A DNA stretch of 64,000 nucleotides. Source: Sweltsa coloradensis (taxonomy: Eukaryota > Arthropoda > Insecta > Plecoptera > Chloroperlidae). Below the pieces are notes generated by a model. The model ran no database searches, was not told the DNA's origin, and saw only the letters and a list, made by a program, of their open reading frames with translations. This document shows positions 39,830-52,000 of this stretch, one piece after another. The DNA is taken from contig JAMZAV010000053.1 of NCBI GenBank assembly GCA_024449915.1, forward strand, positions 496,001-560,000, in the 5' to 3' direction. Made by a program: the position numbers and the translations under genes. Within the stretch, counting starts at the first letter, position 1. Each line of letters begins with the position of its first letter.

Positions 39830-40240
39830 CTAGTGATGCAAAATTTCCATTAATTTTTTGGTGAAAATTTCCGGAAATATTCCCGGAAACATTTCCGGGG
39901 GAAAAATTGAAAGGTAACTTTATGCTCCAGGGCTGTCTAAAGGGTATAAAAACCTCAATTTGAGGATTAGCGGATAATATGGGATAGCCCTGGTCCCTGA
40001 GGTACAACGTTACACCTAGAGTTAAAATATTTTTTTAAAGAATGTCATATGAAAGAGCAGAATTTTTCAGATTTTTTTATTAACAGACATTTTTACTAAT
40101 TTTGCACTAATTTACCAATATTTCGATCTAAACGCCCCCAAGATAACGAGTGCATGCACTGCCTCTTTAAAAAATGGAAAACATTCCGGAAATTTTCTAG
40201 GAAATTACTTTTCGAAACATTTCCGGTTTACATCCCTTAG
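39830..40240. mobile_element. MITE-like element with ctagtgatgcaaa ends
   Basis: Left ctagtgatgcaaaatttcc and right ttccggtttacatcccttag are degenerate inverted repeats; several aatttccggaa motifs lie inside both ends. Confidence 0.5.
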
Positions 40241-40392
40241 TGTGGCATCAACAATAATAGAACGATGAACGCAAAGGAAAATCGTTAGTTGGGGAATTGG
40301 TTCTTTAAACAAAAATACATCATTGTTCTGTACATGAATTGGCAAGGGTTAACACTATATTGTGCAATCTGTGCATGACTTTTCCAAAGCAC

Positions 40393-40411
40393 TTATTATT
40401 TATTAATATTA

Positions 40412-40482
<71 letters not shown>

Positions 40483-40497
40483 ATTATTGTTATTATT
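40393..40497. repeat. (ATT)n microsatellite
   Basis: About 30 near-perfect trinucleotide units. Confidence 0.95.
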
Positions 40498-40969
40498 TCC
40501 CCTCTATAAAGAAGACTTAGTTTTTCACACAAAAAATTAATAGCTTGTTTAATATGTAATTGTGATTAAAATAGAAATATTGTCACCCGAATCAGCTGAA
40601 ACGAAATGTTTTTCTCAAATATATTGCGTTTCTAATTTTACACTAATAAGCAATCATTGGAATTAAAACCAACACGTCGCACTAAATCAAGTCTGACAAG
40701 TCTGACAATATTTATTTTCTCAATATTTTAGTCATTGGGTTGATAAAAGGGTACTGGGTCTTTGTCGACCATGAATGAAGTTACAGGGTGAGAGATTTTA
40801 CTTCTAGGCTAAACCAAAGCTGGTCTCAAGTTGTGGAAACCTTGGCTCATAGTGTGTGAAACCAACCAAATAAAGTTGTCAGAATGGGCAATTCTTTAAC
40901 ACAAAACAAAGTTGTGTTTAGAATTAATGAGTTATAAAAAAAAGTAAACATATTTTATAATTATTCCCG

Positions 40970-41040
40970 GTGGGTGGGATCGAACGTGGGACCTTCGAAT
41001 TCAAGTCATGACTTGTTACCGTATTGGTTACCACTATTAG
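40970..41040 (-). mobile_element. tRNA-like SINE head, decayed
   Basis: The minus strand has ggttcccacgttcgatcc-type sequence with a decayed A box (ggtaaccaatacgg). Confidence 0.4.
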
Positions 41041-41828
41041 TATTAAGAATGTCCCTTTCAAATACCATAATTGGAAACTTTTTCCATACTAGTGTTTACT
41101 TTCTACTAAACACCTGAAAACTTCTTGAACTTTTTATGTTGTCTAGCGTTCTTGAGCTAATTTTATTAATACTTAAATTTCTTACTTTTTTTAATTGTGA
41201 TGGTAATCTTGAATCGTACAAGAGAGAATCTTCCTATGTGTGAATGCCGATGCAAGTCAGCAATGTGTTATTTTTTGTATAAATGTTCAGTATAATATTT
41301 CAATAAATGATTGATATTACGGGGGAATTATGCTTGTTGGTTTGTGAGTGATCCTGTTTTTCAAACAAGTTTCTATTTACTTTTTGTTTTATGTTTTCAT
41401 TAAATCTATAAATCTCAGGTTAATCCACTCATCCCATGTAAATATTACAAAGGCATGGGTACGGGAGTACCCAAAATAGGGAGCGAAGCTACTCAATCAA
41501 CAGATTGTCGACAGAGAACACAAAAATGAAATCTTATCGTATTCTTTTGGTGGAGGTGCCGGGAAAACAAAAGTGAATTCTTTAAATAAGTCTACCTCAG
41601 CCTGACTCTCGTGGTCACCAAAAGCAATATATAAGTTGTCATCTTGCAATAATTAAGTTATTGTTTTTTGGTTTGTCACGTATTAGATTTTTTTATTTTG
41701 CCTGACGTTTCGAATGGATTTTACCAATCTTTGTCAAAGACAGTAAAGCAACATAAACAAATAAAAAACACTTCTAACACATACAAACAGTCACGAAAAC
41801 CTCAGTAAGTATATATATATATACATAT

Positions 41829-42690
41829 TAGTACTTTAGACAGAAATTAAAAAAGTGGCTACACCGGGGATCGAACCCGGGACCTTAGCTTACCGGGCTG
41901 TGCTCTTACCAACTGAGCTATGCGGCCACCAATTTAAAACTGTCTAATTTTTGGTCTGTTTTGTACAATGTTAATAATAAGTTCCCGGGTTCGATCCCCG
42001 GTGTAGTCACTTTTTTAATTTCTGTCTAAAGTACTAAGCCCTACATATCAACGTCATAGTCGCCTACTATAAAACCAAAGTTAAACATATATATATAATG
42101 AACGAGGTTAAAGTTAACAAACAAGACAATACCGAATAATATAAAAGACAAAACAAGTCACTGCAACTGGTCAGCATTACATTTCAGATCTTTGCGATGA
42201 CCTTGGTGAACGCCTGTTAAGGTCCTCGCAAAGATCTGAAATGTAATGCTGACCATGCAGTTGCAGTGACTTGTTTTGTCTTTTATATTATTCGTTATTG
42301 TCTTGTTTGTTTACTATATGTATTTTAATTTGTAAGTTGTTAACTTGATAACGGGCAGGGAGATCTGCCCGAAACGTTGGTAATTAAACATATATATATT
42401 TATATATATATTGTGTTTTACTTTGGTTTTTATAGTAGGCGACTATAACGCTGTTATGATAGTATTATAGACAGAATTTAAAAATGATACTACACCGGGG
42501 ATTTAACCCGGGACCTTGTCGCCTGTTAAACATCATATAACATCATATATCCCAACTCTAGGGTTATAGAGATAGTTTGCATTTCTCAATTTAAACATGG
42601 CGTCTTCTTAGCTCAGTCATGGTTAGATCAGGGCCCGACAGCCAAGGTCCCTGGTTCAATCCCCGGTTAACGCACTTTTTTAATTTCTGT
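41829..42690. mobile_element. Nested palindrome with tRNA-like modules
   Basis: An imperfect palindrome of about 860 bases centred near 42215. Its arms carry tRNA-like modules, ccggggatcgaacccggg at 41865 and ggttcaatccccggtta at 42653, with agaaattaaaaaagt at the outer ends. The inner palindrome has arms of about 150 bases containing agtcactgcaactg and cagcattacatttcagatct. The left outer part (41829-42036) is itself a foldback with about 57-base near-perfect ends. Confidence 0.8.
41866..41942 (-). repeat. Best tRNA-like module in the palindrome
   Basis: Minus-strand sequence has a full A box (tagctcagttgg), B box (ggttcgatccc) and a 5-bp GTGGC/GCCAC acceptor match. The anticodon loop is CCGGTAA with C instead of U at position 33 and a weak stem, so it is not called a tRNA gene. 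Confidence 0.6.
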
Positions 42691-42699
42691 TATTAAAAC

Positions 42700-44251
42700 A
42701 ATCATGTGCCTATATTATATATATCATTTTTGTTGAACGGCGATGCCAATGAAAATACGCATTTTAATCGGAGGTGTTCTTTGGTTTTAAATGTGCTACT
42801 CTACGTGATACACGTACTCCCACGAATTAAAAAAATAAAAAAATAAATAAAAAATAAATAACAGACACAGACAGACGGACCGACATGAGCCTAATGCAAA
42901 ATATAAAGGGAGTTTCGCTCTTTAATATATCGAAAGATAACCTTAAATAAGTAAAGCTATACTTGAAGACCCTCGCCAATTAGAACCAGACATCTAAGTA
43001 AGAGAAAACGACATTATTATTGGGAATGAAAGTCAAGCTTGGCCTGAAAGCGAGCCTAAATGATCTCTTGACATCTCACCTGCAGGCTCGTCTTATGCAG
43101 GGAGCCAAGGTGTTACGCAAATGGTGTTAAAAAGAGGGAAAGCTAGGCTGTGTGAGTGAATCATTATTGTGACATGCCCTTTTGTTATTGACCCTTTTAA
43201 GTTGATCTTTTAACATCAGATCTAACTTGGTATAAGTGTCGGTCATTCCACTTTCTAGCAATTAACTCACCTTCATTTTTTCTAGCTTTAAGTATGAAAT
43301 AAGTTATAACTACTTCACACATGCAGCAAAAACTGCAGGGAACTTAATCATAATATATTATTCTGATTGGTGATGTATGCACTTTAACGTGGCGTAATCC
43401 GCTGTTAGGTAAATCAACCTTGTAATATTGCATTTGAAAGCGGATAGTAGATGGCTTTGCACCTGATTACGTAACTCGTGCACTCAACATTGTCGAGTTG
43501 CATTGCCTCAAGTACAGCTATTTGGGCGTGGAACTGTAAGAACGCACGCCGGGAATATCGATGTGGTCTTGATGCCAGTCACTTAATTTCCTAGACGTCG
43601 TCTGTCAAAGCTCAAAACTCGAAACTCCGTTATTTCATTATATATATATGTTTATTATTGAATAAGAAGACGTTTAGAGTAAAAAAGACATTCAACTAAA
43701 GTGGAAATTTATTTCGACATAATTTCTTCTTCATTTCTTCCCTGCCTAGTTGGATACTTTCATTTCTGGGATATTCTATTAACATGATAGCTGTAGGCTA
43801 AGTAAACATTCGCCATTGCGTTTGGAATAATCTAATCGAAATTTTCTTTTGGATGTCTTTGTTCATGGTTCTTTGATTATTTTATTTGTATTTGCAAGGA
43901 TGTCACATTTTCATTTCATTGTATTATAATATTTCATCAACTTGACTTTTAAACCCATCTGTGTCATTGTAGATTGACAAGTCTTACATTTAACTTTCCA
44001 ATAGATGAACATTACCAATGTTATTTGTTTATATTTAATTTTATAAATCGGTTTAATATTAATATAGTTGCATAACTATTAGTCTGTGGGCCGCACAACC
44101 ACGTAACCTTTCTTCGAGTATCCGTTTAATTTTAATTTGTTTTATTTTACTTCGAGATTAATATTTTGTGGTCACTTAAGCCTACTCGTTGAGCCACCAA
44201 TGGTAAAAATTAACTCCGATTGAGGCTCGAACACAGGTTAGTACCGGTGCT
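42700..44251. other. Non-coding, nothing recognised
   Basis: AT-rich; a short A-rich stretch with acagacagacgg at about 42865 resembles transposon 3' ends. Confidence 0.35.
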
Positions 44252-44891
44252 TTAACCCTCCGTCACTCGCGCGGAATTTCTTAACACCATCCCTCGCGTG
44301 GGGTTTGTCAAACCCCAAATTATTTTGGGCTGTAATTAGTGCAGAAGTATGTTTTGGATATTTCTGTCTGTGCTCATATGATTTGTGGAACTACTATGTA
44401 GGTGGTTTTTACTGGGAGGACAGTGAAATAAAATGACAATGAACCTTTTTGTATGAAATATTATTTTATTGTATTTTTTAGATTTAAAAAATGGACATTT
44501 TTAAAATATTCAAAAAAGGTGTCCAAATAATGCAATTTTAAGTTTTGTTTCACTTTTTAGTAATAAAGATGAACCAGTTAGTAAATTGCAAGAAGAATTT
44601 TTTCCAAAATTCCAAAATTTTAAAATTTAAGCCAAAATAGCATTGAGTTTCCCTATGCTGTTACTGTAACGTGATCACTCGCGTGGGGTTTCAGAAACCC
44701 CAGCCAAGTTTAGACCGGCAATATAACGACACTAAAAGCCCTAATGATTAGAGGGTTACAAATTTCGCTAACAGATAAAGTGACTTGAAGGTACTGAAAT
44801 CTAGAGTCCGTAAAACAGTCCGATGCAGAGAAACAGAGTCGAATGTAGACCCTGGGGTTTGCAGAACCCCACGCGAGTGACGGAGGGTTAA
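44252..44891. mobile_element. piggyBac-type non-autonomous element with TTAA TSD
   Basis: TTAA at 44252-44255 and 44888-44891 flank perfect ends CCCTCCGTCACTCGCG and its complement. Three internal hairpins of the form GGGGTTT, three bases, AAACCCC (44300, 44685, 44854) carry the same ctcgcg context. The 632-base body has no transposase frame. Confidence 0.85.
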
Positions 44892-45284
44892 GCTTGCCTT
44901 TTACTTCACAAGACAAATTATAGTATATATTTCTTTAATTTTGAATTGTATGTGTTTGAATCTTTTACTTTTAAATCGTTTTTGTCGCTTATTGCATTTG
45001 TCTCTTGCTCTCTTATTTTCCATCACACTTACAGTGGCTTTCATAGTTCGTTATTAAATATGTTTCTTTAAAATTTCCTTTGTAATCAAATATGAGAATT
45101 AATGAGAATTAAATATGAGAATATGAGAAATTGAAAAATAAACCCTCGTTCAAACCTGCGTTATGTAATGACATTATAAATACGGTTTAGTTGGTCTGCA
45201 CTTCAAAGGCAGCAGAATCGTTGCAGTTCTGTTCCAATCTACTCGGATATACAATGTTCCAATGTATTATGAAGTTAACCGTCT

Positions 45285-45385
45285 CGGTAGCTTAGGGGTA
45301 ATGCATCCGACCGGCAATCGGGAGACCGGGATTTGATACCCCACTGATATGAATTTTCTAAATTCTGGATTGATTTCCATTTTTC
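45285..45385 (+). mobile_element. tRNA-like element, family S5 relative
   Basis: tRNA-like head ggtagcttaggggtaatg with stem CCGA/TCGG around loop CCGGCAA, then a B-box-like gggatttgatacccc and ttctggattgattt. U33 is missing from the loop, so it is not a good tRNA. Confidence 0.5.
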
Positions 45386-45419
45386 CAATATTATTATGAA
45401 TTTAAGGTAACTGTGTAAG

Positions 45420-45870
45420 TAATGTTCAAGGGTTCATTAAGGGGATTCAGCCCTTACATTCGCCTACTTTGTCTCATAGCTAATAATGAATAAATGTATA
45501 CTCGAAACGTAAATGGTTCATGACTTTTATCATGTTATAGTCAGAACACGTATTTATTTATTTTTTGCTGTCCGACAGATTCGAAATATTTGAAAATGTT
45601 TGTTTTACTTTCTAGGATGTGTTATGAAAAGTGCTATGATCGGTGCCTCCCTATTTCATTCTTACTTAATTGTGTAAAATATCATACGTATGTGGTTGAA
45701 ATTGGCTGATTTATCTGAAAACTGGTATGATAAGTATGCCTGCCTCATCGACTGACTAAAATGAAGGTAAAAACATTCAGTCAGGCTTGGTGATGACGGG
45801 AATAGAACTTGCGACCTCCAGAAACAATGATACGCGTTGCGCTTGACCTATCTCTGTCAATACATCCTTG
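45420..45870 (-). mobile_element. SINE family S4 pieces
   Basis: Tail-like tgttcaagggttcattaagg at about 45423 and a head-side part (cattcagtcaggcttgg, acttgcgacctccag) at about 45776. They may be one interrupted copy or two fragments. Confidence 0.45.
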
Positions 45871-46540
45871 CAATAACTATACATCACTTTTAGGCATCAG
45901 AGTGACTACCAATGTACAGATAGGCAGTACTAGAAACTTAACGTCTAAAAGAATATTATGTCTTATCTACGTATTCTGAAACTAAAAACCGAGTTGATCT
46001 CTCCATTCTAGCGAAATTACCGTTGTATTTACTCAATCATATTCCCAGTTAAAGGATGATTAATTAAGAAAAAGTTAACTGTTTTAATTCCTTGGTGATA
46101 ATTTTTACAGTAAAATCCCTGTCTTCACACTTCTTTCCATTTTCTGTTCTTCTTTCACGTTCATATATTGTTGATAATTGTAAATGTAAAATTGTTTCTT
46201 GTTTGTAATTCCTATATTATTTAAATCATTGGTGTTGACACTTATATTATCATTGAAACCGGTATTGTATTAGCTTTGGATGGTATGTTTACTTTGGGTA
46301 TGTCTCTTGGCTATATTAAATTTTTAATTTTTTGTAAATAAAACTCCAGCTCTTGATTAGAAATTGCAAATTATTTTCAAATCAACAACTAACAACACTC
46401 TTTACGCTACAGCCATTTACTAATTGTATAACTACTTACTGTGACTATTATCAGGAGCAGACAGTTGACAGAACTTTTATCACGTTTCTCAATTTGATTT
46501 ATAGAGTAATACTCCCGTAGATGTATTTGTTAATTGTGTA

Positions 46541-46785
46541 TACAATTCAGAAATTACAAAATCTATCCCATTCCCGACCATCCTTCACATCCATTAAGAT
46601 CTATACTGCTTCAACAATTCAGAAGTTAAAAGTTACCGACCGGTGGTCTATAGTTGGCTACGGCGCCTACCTGGAAAGTGGAAGACCCGGGTTCAAACTC
46701 CGGTCGGGATAGATCTTTTTATTTCTGGATTGTATTGAAAAATTAACAAATACACCTTCGGAAGTATTTACTGATCAATGCAATA
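46541..46785 (+). mobile_element. tRNA-like foldback element, family S5
   Basis: Ends acaattcagaaattaca and its near-complement tttctggattgta are inverted. Inside is a tRNA-like stretch ending gggttcaaactccggtcgg. The family tail cttcggaagtatttac follows. Confidence 0.6.
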
Positions 46786-46934
46786 AATTAAAAAATAAAA
46801 AACTCGCTTATACCTGCGTATGACATCATAACATATAATTAGTTTGATCAGTTCCAAGACAGCAGATTCGTTGCAGTGCAGCACTGTTCCATCCATTCAG
46901 CTATATGCAGCAGCAATTCAGAGGTTAATAAAGT

Positions 46935-47045
46935 AATAACTTACTGTGCCGGTGGTATAATTGGTAAGGCGCCCATCCGGAAAGTGGTAGATCAGGGTTC
47001 ATACCCCGGTCGGGATAGATCTTTTAATTTATGTTGTACATTGTT
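46935..47045 (+). mobile_element. tRNA-like element, family S5 relative
   Basis: tRNA-like ggtggtataattggtaagg, loop region tccggaaagtgg, then ttcataccccggtcgggat and the same agatctttta flank as at 46710. Confidence 0.55.
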
Positions 47046-48360
47046 GTTTGTGTAAATGTATAATCTTGTATATGTACTACTATGAAGATGGTACGTGTAG
47101 GTCTTACTTGAGATATCGTATTTTACGATCCAAGTATAATGTACTTTTAGAACAATAATTAATAATTATAATAATAATGATGTTAGTGAAAACAATTCAA
47201 TTTAAGAAATGTCATTAATTTTGATGGTTGATTATTTCAGTAATTCATAATTATAGTTATGCGTGCAGCACAATTAATTGAATATGTGTTGAATGCTCTG
47301 CTCTTTCAATTTCAATTACAATAAGTTTGTTTTTTTACTACTAAGAAAATGAAAATAATTATTAGTTTATGGGATTCTCATTCGTTTCAGATTTGGCGAT
47401 ATTGCATTCTTTATAATTGCATTGCGATCTCTCAATCCACAAATACCATACAAAATATTCGGCATTAAACGCTAATTTCAGAATATAATAATCACAAAAA
47501 CATGACAGTGACAACATGATTCTGTTTTTTATTTACTATTAACAGGGTTTTGGAAAAGGTATTTCAGTAAAAGTTTACACACAAGATTCGTTGTTAAAAA
47601 TTACTTATATTTTTCTTTACAATTGAGTAAATTTGAACAACTCACATTTTACTAAAAACCTTTTAAAAATATGGCAGTAACAATAAAAACTGCCTGAATA
47701 GAAAAATGTTGCTCGACCACCGTTTATGTACAATAGGTTGTTGCAAAATGAGCATAAGCTATTTTCCACTATTCAGAAATAAATACATCTCAATTCCAGT
47801 ACAAAACTATTATAAAAGTTTAGGTTTAGCTGTGAGTAAACTTAAAACTCATCATATTTCACAATTCGTTCCAACTACTAATTAAAATCTTAATTTACAT
47901 TGTTTACTTTAGGGAAACTTCTGCAAGTTTTGTCTCCAGGCCATGGGAATACTCCGGGTTTTTGAATAAGAGCCTTCCATCCCTCAATGTGTTTCTCATA
48001 GTGTAATCAGAGGATGGTGAACGCTTGTGTTCGAAGCCCCAAGTGTTCCGATCCATGTACTCCTAGAGCTGCTAGAAGTCTTGACAAGCGCTCATATCAG
48101 CTAGAAGTCTGGATTAATCGGCTGGATCTCTTAGCATTCCCGAAATATTAATTTTATACTTCTTCTAGAGCATAGAGTTCTGACGCATGCTTTGTGAATT
48201 CTTATTAAATCTAATGAATATTAAGAACTTCAAGAACTTTGACGTATGGTTTTAAGAGTTCTAACCGTTCTAAAGCAAGTTTTGAGTTTTTGAGAGTTTG
48301 TTCGAGGTCTTAAGTATGTTTAGAACTGCTTTGAACCCTCTACTTTAAGCGTTTCCAAGA
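47046..48360. other. Non-coding, with short repeated motifs
   Basis: From about 48040 the motifs agaagtc, aagaactt and gagttct recur and lead into the 64-bp array. No gene seen. Confidence 0.4.
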
Positions 48361-48683
48361 GATATAACTTTTGTTTCGATCTACTATGAACCCTGAAGTT
48401 AATTTAAATGTCAGAGTGCATAATGGTTCTAATGTTTGTTTTGATTTACTATGACCCTATAACTAACTTCAGTCATAAAAGGTTCTGCCTTTGTTTAGAT
48501 CTACTATGAACTCTAAAGTTAGCTTGATAATCAGAGTGAGTAAGGGTTCTGCCTTCGTTTAGATCTGCTATAAACTCTAAAGTTAGCTTGATAATCAGAG
48601 TGAGTAAGGGTTCTTACGGTTGTTAACTTGTTTCGATATACTATTAACCCCAAGTTAACTTAAGTGTGCATAAGAGATATAAC
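48361..48683. repeat. About 64-bp degenerate tandem repeat beyond gene B
   Basis: Around five units share a core like gtttagatctactatgaa followed by ctaaagttagcttgataa. The two best copies (from 48484 and 48548) are 64 bases apart and almost identical. The array lies beyond the predicted poly(A) site. Confidence 0.7.
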
Positions 48684-48852
48684 ACATGTGTATGCTCTCT
48701 AAGAACCCTAGTTATTGTTTGTTTTGAAAGTTCTCTCTTGTGTATAGCTCATAGATTCAGAGTTGTTCGAACCTTGGCATAAATCCTCTGAACTCTGATG
48801 AGTTCCAACTCATGTTTTGAATATCGAAGGAGTTCCGACCATGCGTCTAGTT

Positions 48853-48858
48853 TTTATT
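48853..48858 (-). promoter_or_regulatory. Likely poly(A) signal of gene B
   Basis: AATAAA on the minus strand, 65 bases after the stop codon, which would give a short 3' UTR. Confidence 0.5.
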
Positions 48859-48870
48859 GAAGTTCTGGGA

Positions 48871-48940
48871 GGGTTGTAAGTTGTTTATCTATGCGCTGCT
48901 CTAGGGGGTTGTAAGTTGTTGACCTATGCGGCTGCGGCGC
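48871..48940 (-). repeat. 35-bp tandem duplication over the gene B stop codon
   Basis: A unit of gggttgtaagttgtt plus the following sequence occurs at 48871 and again at 48906 with a few changes. Both copies contain GCATAG on the minus strand, so the stop codon is present twice. Confidence 0.7.
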
Positions 48941-49010
48941 CGCCACCAAGTCGTCCTAGGAGCCCTCCAGTCAGGGATGAGAATAACGATTTGAACACGT
49001 TGAATTTCGC
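48924..49010 (-). CDS. Gene B terminal exon 21 with stop
   Basis: 28 codons and a TAG. AKFNVFKSLFSSL leads to TGGLLGRLGGGAAAA and the stop at 48924-48926. Acceptor tacag. A 35-base tandem duplication overlaps the stop codon. Confidence 0.82.
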   Translation of the reverse strand, partial: AKFNVFKSLFSSLTGGLLGRLGGGAAAA

Positions 49011-52000
49011 CTGTAAAACACAAACAATCAGACATCTGACACTTTCTATACAAGTTAGCACATTTTAAACACTTATTGCAGTATCATTTCAATTTAAACA
49101 GAGGCAATGCGGCTTTGTTGTACATTTTCCACCTTTTCTCTAAAGATTTATCTAGAACACATATGAAATTAGATTCTGTTTTTGAAAAATTTAAAGTTTC
49201 TTGAAAGTTAGTCATTAACTGAAAATTTAAACATGGTTCTCAACAATTAAAATTTGACAATAATAAAATATCCATTAGATTAAAATTAATTTTCAAAGAA
49301 TTGTAAGCCCTTTTTCAATATATTAATTATCTGAAATTTGAAACATGATTATCATCAAACAAATGAAAACAATATGACAATGTTCCGGGAAACTCTTAGA
49401 AGTCACGTATGTTCAGTCTCTCATCATTGCATCCACACACACACACACACACACACACATCTCACCCCAACTCAGACCCCTTACCTCAATGTCTCAGACA
49501 TTATACTCACTTTCAGTACGGAGGAGACTGTGTTTGTGATCGTCCCGATCACGTCTCCCGCACCACTCTTGCCGATCAGATCGTCGTACTGAAATAGAGG
49601 CAACCAATCAGAAGCCAGATAACACATTTTACAATTAGTTTCAAACTTATAGAATGACAGTTACCTATTTCTGTAGCTTTGCATAGTAGTCAAACAAGAA
49701 TATACAAACATTCACATTCCCATAGAGTTCATAAAAAGGAAAAAAAAACATTGACGATTTTGAATTGGTTACCGAATTTCGTAACTTAAAAGTTAGTATA
49801 TTTATCAAATTGTTTCTTAACCTTGCTAAGGTTAAAGGGACAATGAAGACGAATTTCCTTTCATTTTTTGATTACTTTGCAAAGATAATACTTAAATGTG
49901 AATTTATACTGTAATTCTTCCATGCATAATGAAAAATTACACAAATGTCGAAAGAAAATATTCCTTGCACCATTTCAAGTATCAGAAAAAGGTGTTTACG
50001 AAAACAAATAATGAATAAAATCACATTTGGGAAACTCTTAGTTATATTGATGAGTGAGTACCTCCTAGCATTCACCCTGAAGACATAAGACTGACCTTCG
50101 TCTCGTCGTCAAGTGTACATACCGTCCCTCCCTTGAGCACGTCGTCTCCCCCTCCTACACTAAGGAGGTTGAGTTTCTGGTCGAACACATTGCCTAGCGG
50201 TCTGAACGGCGCGGCTGAGCCAGAGCTTGACCCTGAGGTGGCATCGCCACTGTTGCTCTGTAACCGAACACCAATTACAGCATTTATTATAGGGCTAAAT
50301 GATCAAATTAATTTACATTTAAATACATGCATTTATCAATATATTTTAATATCATAGTTATTTATATTATCACTAGCTTAACGGGAATATATCAAAATAA
50401 TATATTTACATATGTGAGTAAATATATTGAGTTTTATAAACATTGTGCGTGATATTTTCCTTTTAGCTAGTGTTAACATTAAACCACGGATCACGAAAGC
50501 TTAGAGCAAAACATTTATTTATTTATATTATTTGTGTATGTATATCAATATATTTTTTAAATAATAAATGTTTATAAATACAAGTACTGGTATAAGGGGT
50601 ACCTACAAGTGGTAGTGAAGCCAATTAATGTACAGATCGTAAAATAATATAGAAACTAAATGATTTGCCATGCATAGATATTTTTGGTGGAGGTGCCGGG
50701 TAAGAATACCATTGAAAATTTTCGTTGTTTGTTTGGGATGTTAGTAAATATATTGAGTTTTATAAACATTGTGCGTGATATTTTCCTTTTAGCTAGTGTT
50801 AACATTAAACCATGGATCACAAAAGCTTAGAGCAAAACATTTACTTATATATATTATTTGTGTATATGTATATCAATATTTTTTAAATAATTTAAATAAT
50901 AAATGTTTATAAACACAAGTACGGGCATAAGGAGTACCCACAAGTGGGAGTGAAGCTAATTCATTATCAGATCGTAAAAGAATATAGAAACTAAATGATT
51001 TGCCATGCGCAGATAATTTTGGTGGAGGTGCCGGGTAAGAATACCATTGAAAATTTTCGTTGTTTGTTTTGGGCATTCAAAATGATGGAGGTGTCGGGTC
51101 ATGAATTGCCAATCTTTCTTGGGAGTTACCTACTGCCTCCTTACCACCAGGATCACCAAAAATATGCTGTATCATATTTGTTGAAAGGCAATGTGAAGAA
51201 ACAAAGTCGCATGCAATCGGACTTCGTGTTTGGGTTTTAACAATCTTTCTTTAAGCAATAGACAATACAAAAACATTTTATGATATATATGTGTGAATGA
51301 AGTTATATAATCGTTATAAAGCGAGCGAAGCGAGCGTTTCCATTTGACTCTGCCGGAAAAAATAGTCACTGTCTTTTTTTTTGTATGTCTTGCCATAACG
51401 TTCGAACGGAGGTTCGGATCGAGTTGAAATTTGGACCATCCGCAAGCTTCGTTCTGGATTGAATGCCATTAGTTTTGTGGCAAAATCGTTCAAAAAGTTA
51501 CAAAGTTACATTAAAGTAAATCGAAAGTTTTTTTTTCAAACTAAACGGCGACAAAATCTGAGGTGGCTAAATCATTTAGAATGTCCGTCCGGTCACGAAT
51601 ATGCTAATTTTATTTTGATCCGATAAGTAGTGTAGATGGAAATTACATTTTAACAAAAGTAACGTTACCATGGCAACGAAAAGTCGCACGAGGTTTCTGG
51701 CCACTATGCACTGCCACCTAGAAGTAATCAAAATACTATCGAGGAAGCAGTGTATTATTTGTTACCAAAGAGTTAAAATAGTTTTCCCAAGGAAATGATG
51801 TCAAGGTCCTCTAGATGGCGGAGGATTTTATCCACAAAGTAAAGGTTTACCCAAATACCTTATCAATAATAAATAATACTGGAAACATAGCCCCGTGGAC
51901 AGCGAACGTCGCAAATTTTAAAATTTCAAAAAATGTGCAATGTGGGTCTAGTTATAGCACGTGGTCGCTTATCAACGCGTCCAACTGAGCGTTTCCTAGT

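Noticed and set aside
40320..40532. Open frame with a long poly-isoleucine run
   Set aside because: It is the translated (ATT)n microsatellite.
41866..41942. Minus-strand tRNA gene
   Set aside because: A and B boxes are good, but the anticodon loop lacks U33, the anticodon stem is weak and the unit is part of a repeat, so it is called a tRNA-like module.
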